Assembly (NCBI GenBank): GCA_045604025.1
Contig: JAZUNG010000200.1
Coordinates: forward strand, 1 to 6,871
Direction of reading: 5' to 3'
DNA from: RGIG5612 sp045604025
GTDB taxonomy: Bacteria; Bacillota; Clostridia; Lachnospirales; Lachnospiraceae
Length of the DNA stretch: 6,871 nt
The notes beneath the pieces were generated by a model. The model worked only from the letters and a program-made list of their open reading frames with translations. It made no database searches and was not told the origin of the DNA. A program made the position numbers and the translations under genes. Shown in pieces: positions 6,649 to 6,871 of this stretch. Every line of letters starts with the position of its first letter. The first letter of the stretch is position 1.

Positions 6649-6871
6649 ATGAGATATGGATTTACGACCGGAAGCTGTGCAGCTGCGGCAGCGAAGGCTG
6701 CTGCATGGATGCTGCTTTCCGGAACAGATAAAGAAAATATAACGGTCATTACCCCGAAGGGGCTGGCATTCGACGCGGAAATACTGGATATCTCGCGCAC
6801 GGAAGATGCGGTCAGCTGCGCGGTGAGAAAAGACGGCGGAGACGACCCTGATAAGTCGGATCGTAGCCATG
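6649..6871 (+). CDS. cbiD: Cobalt-precorrin-5B (C1)-methyltransferase, N-terminal part, 3' partial
   Basis: CbiD methylates C-1 of cobalt-precorrin-5B with S-adenosylmethionine during ring contraction and is specific to the oxygen-independent pathway. Seventy-four whole codons are visible before the right edge; complete proteins have about 370 residues. MRYGFTTGSCAAAAAKAA (1-18) is the diagnostic N-terminal motif. TPKG (35-38) and KDGGDDPD (61-68) follow the family pattern. After Asp68 the expected V/I-T-x-G continuation is replaced by KSDRSH (69-74), so the final 19 bases do not look like CbiD (see findings). The start lies seven bases after the cbiC stop and has no clear ribosome binding site. 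The identity is firm from the N-terminus; whether the gene is intact beyond the edge cannot be judged. Confidence 0.92.
   Translation, partial: MRYGFTTGSCAAAAAKAAAWMLLSGTDKENITVITPKGLAFDAEILDISRTEDAVSCAVRKDGGDDPDKSDRSH

Noticed and set aside
1..6871. Search for a cobalamin riboswitch, CRISPR array, tRNA, insertion sequence or long repeats
   Set aside because: Nearly every base is in a conserved coding frame. No B12-box-like leader, repeat array, transposase or RNA gene was seen by eye; an Infernal/Rfam scan would settle the RNA part.

Overview
This window is one uninterrupted stretch of a cobalamin (vitamin B12) biosynthesis operon. Nine genes lie on the plus strand and fewer than 40 bases fall outside a gene. 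From left to right they are: the C-terminal half of cobyric acid synthase (cobQ/cbiP, cut by the left edge), cobT, cobU, cobS, cobC, cbiB, cobD, cbiC, and the first 74 codons of cbiD (cut by the right edge). CbiD belongs to the oxygen-independent (anaerobic) corrin pathway. The sequence has roughly balanced GC, many AGA/AGG arginine and ATA isoleucine codons, and protein motif variants such as ADNGIVEEG in CobT and KDPHTGAFAVI in CobS. Together these suggest an anaerobic clostridial member of the Bacillota, possibly Lachnospiraceae. That placement is an inference from style and needs a homology search.

Layout. Positions 1-845 hold the glutaminase part of CobQ. Positions 848-3799 hold cobT, cobU, cobS and cobC, the complete nucleotide-loop set: CobT activates the lower base, CobU makes AdoCbi-GDP, CobS joins the two halves, and CobC removes the phosphate. 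Positions 3796-6003 hold cbiB and cobD, which supply and attach the aminopropanol phosphate linker. Positions 6015-6871 return to corrin-ring chemistry with cbiC (methyl migration to cobyrinate) and cbiD (C1 methylation during ring contraction). Genes for late steps therefore precede genes for earlier steps.

Pathway logic. CbiC and CbiD help build cobyrinate. CobQ amidates adenosylcobyrinate a,c-diamide to adenosylcobyrate. CobD decarboxylates threonine phosphate to (R)-1-aminopropan-2-yl phosphate, and CbiB attaches it. CobU, CobT, CobS and CobC then complete adenosylcobalamin. The corrinoid adenosyltransferase, a threonine kinase and the remaining ring methyltransferases are not in the window.

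Expression. Three junctions are ATGA start/stop overlaps (cobT/cobU, cobS/cobC, cobC/cbiB), and the other gaps are 2-15 bases. I see no internal promoter, terminator, riboswitch, repeat, mobile element or RNA gene. No undescribed system is evident. The points worth a second look are local: an inserted segment and an altered cofactor-site motif in CobD, a diverged and shortened C-terminal part of CobU, a CbiB-CobD junction in one reading frame, and loss of the conserved CbiD motif in the last 19 bases of the window.
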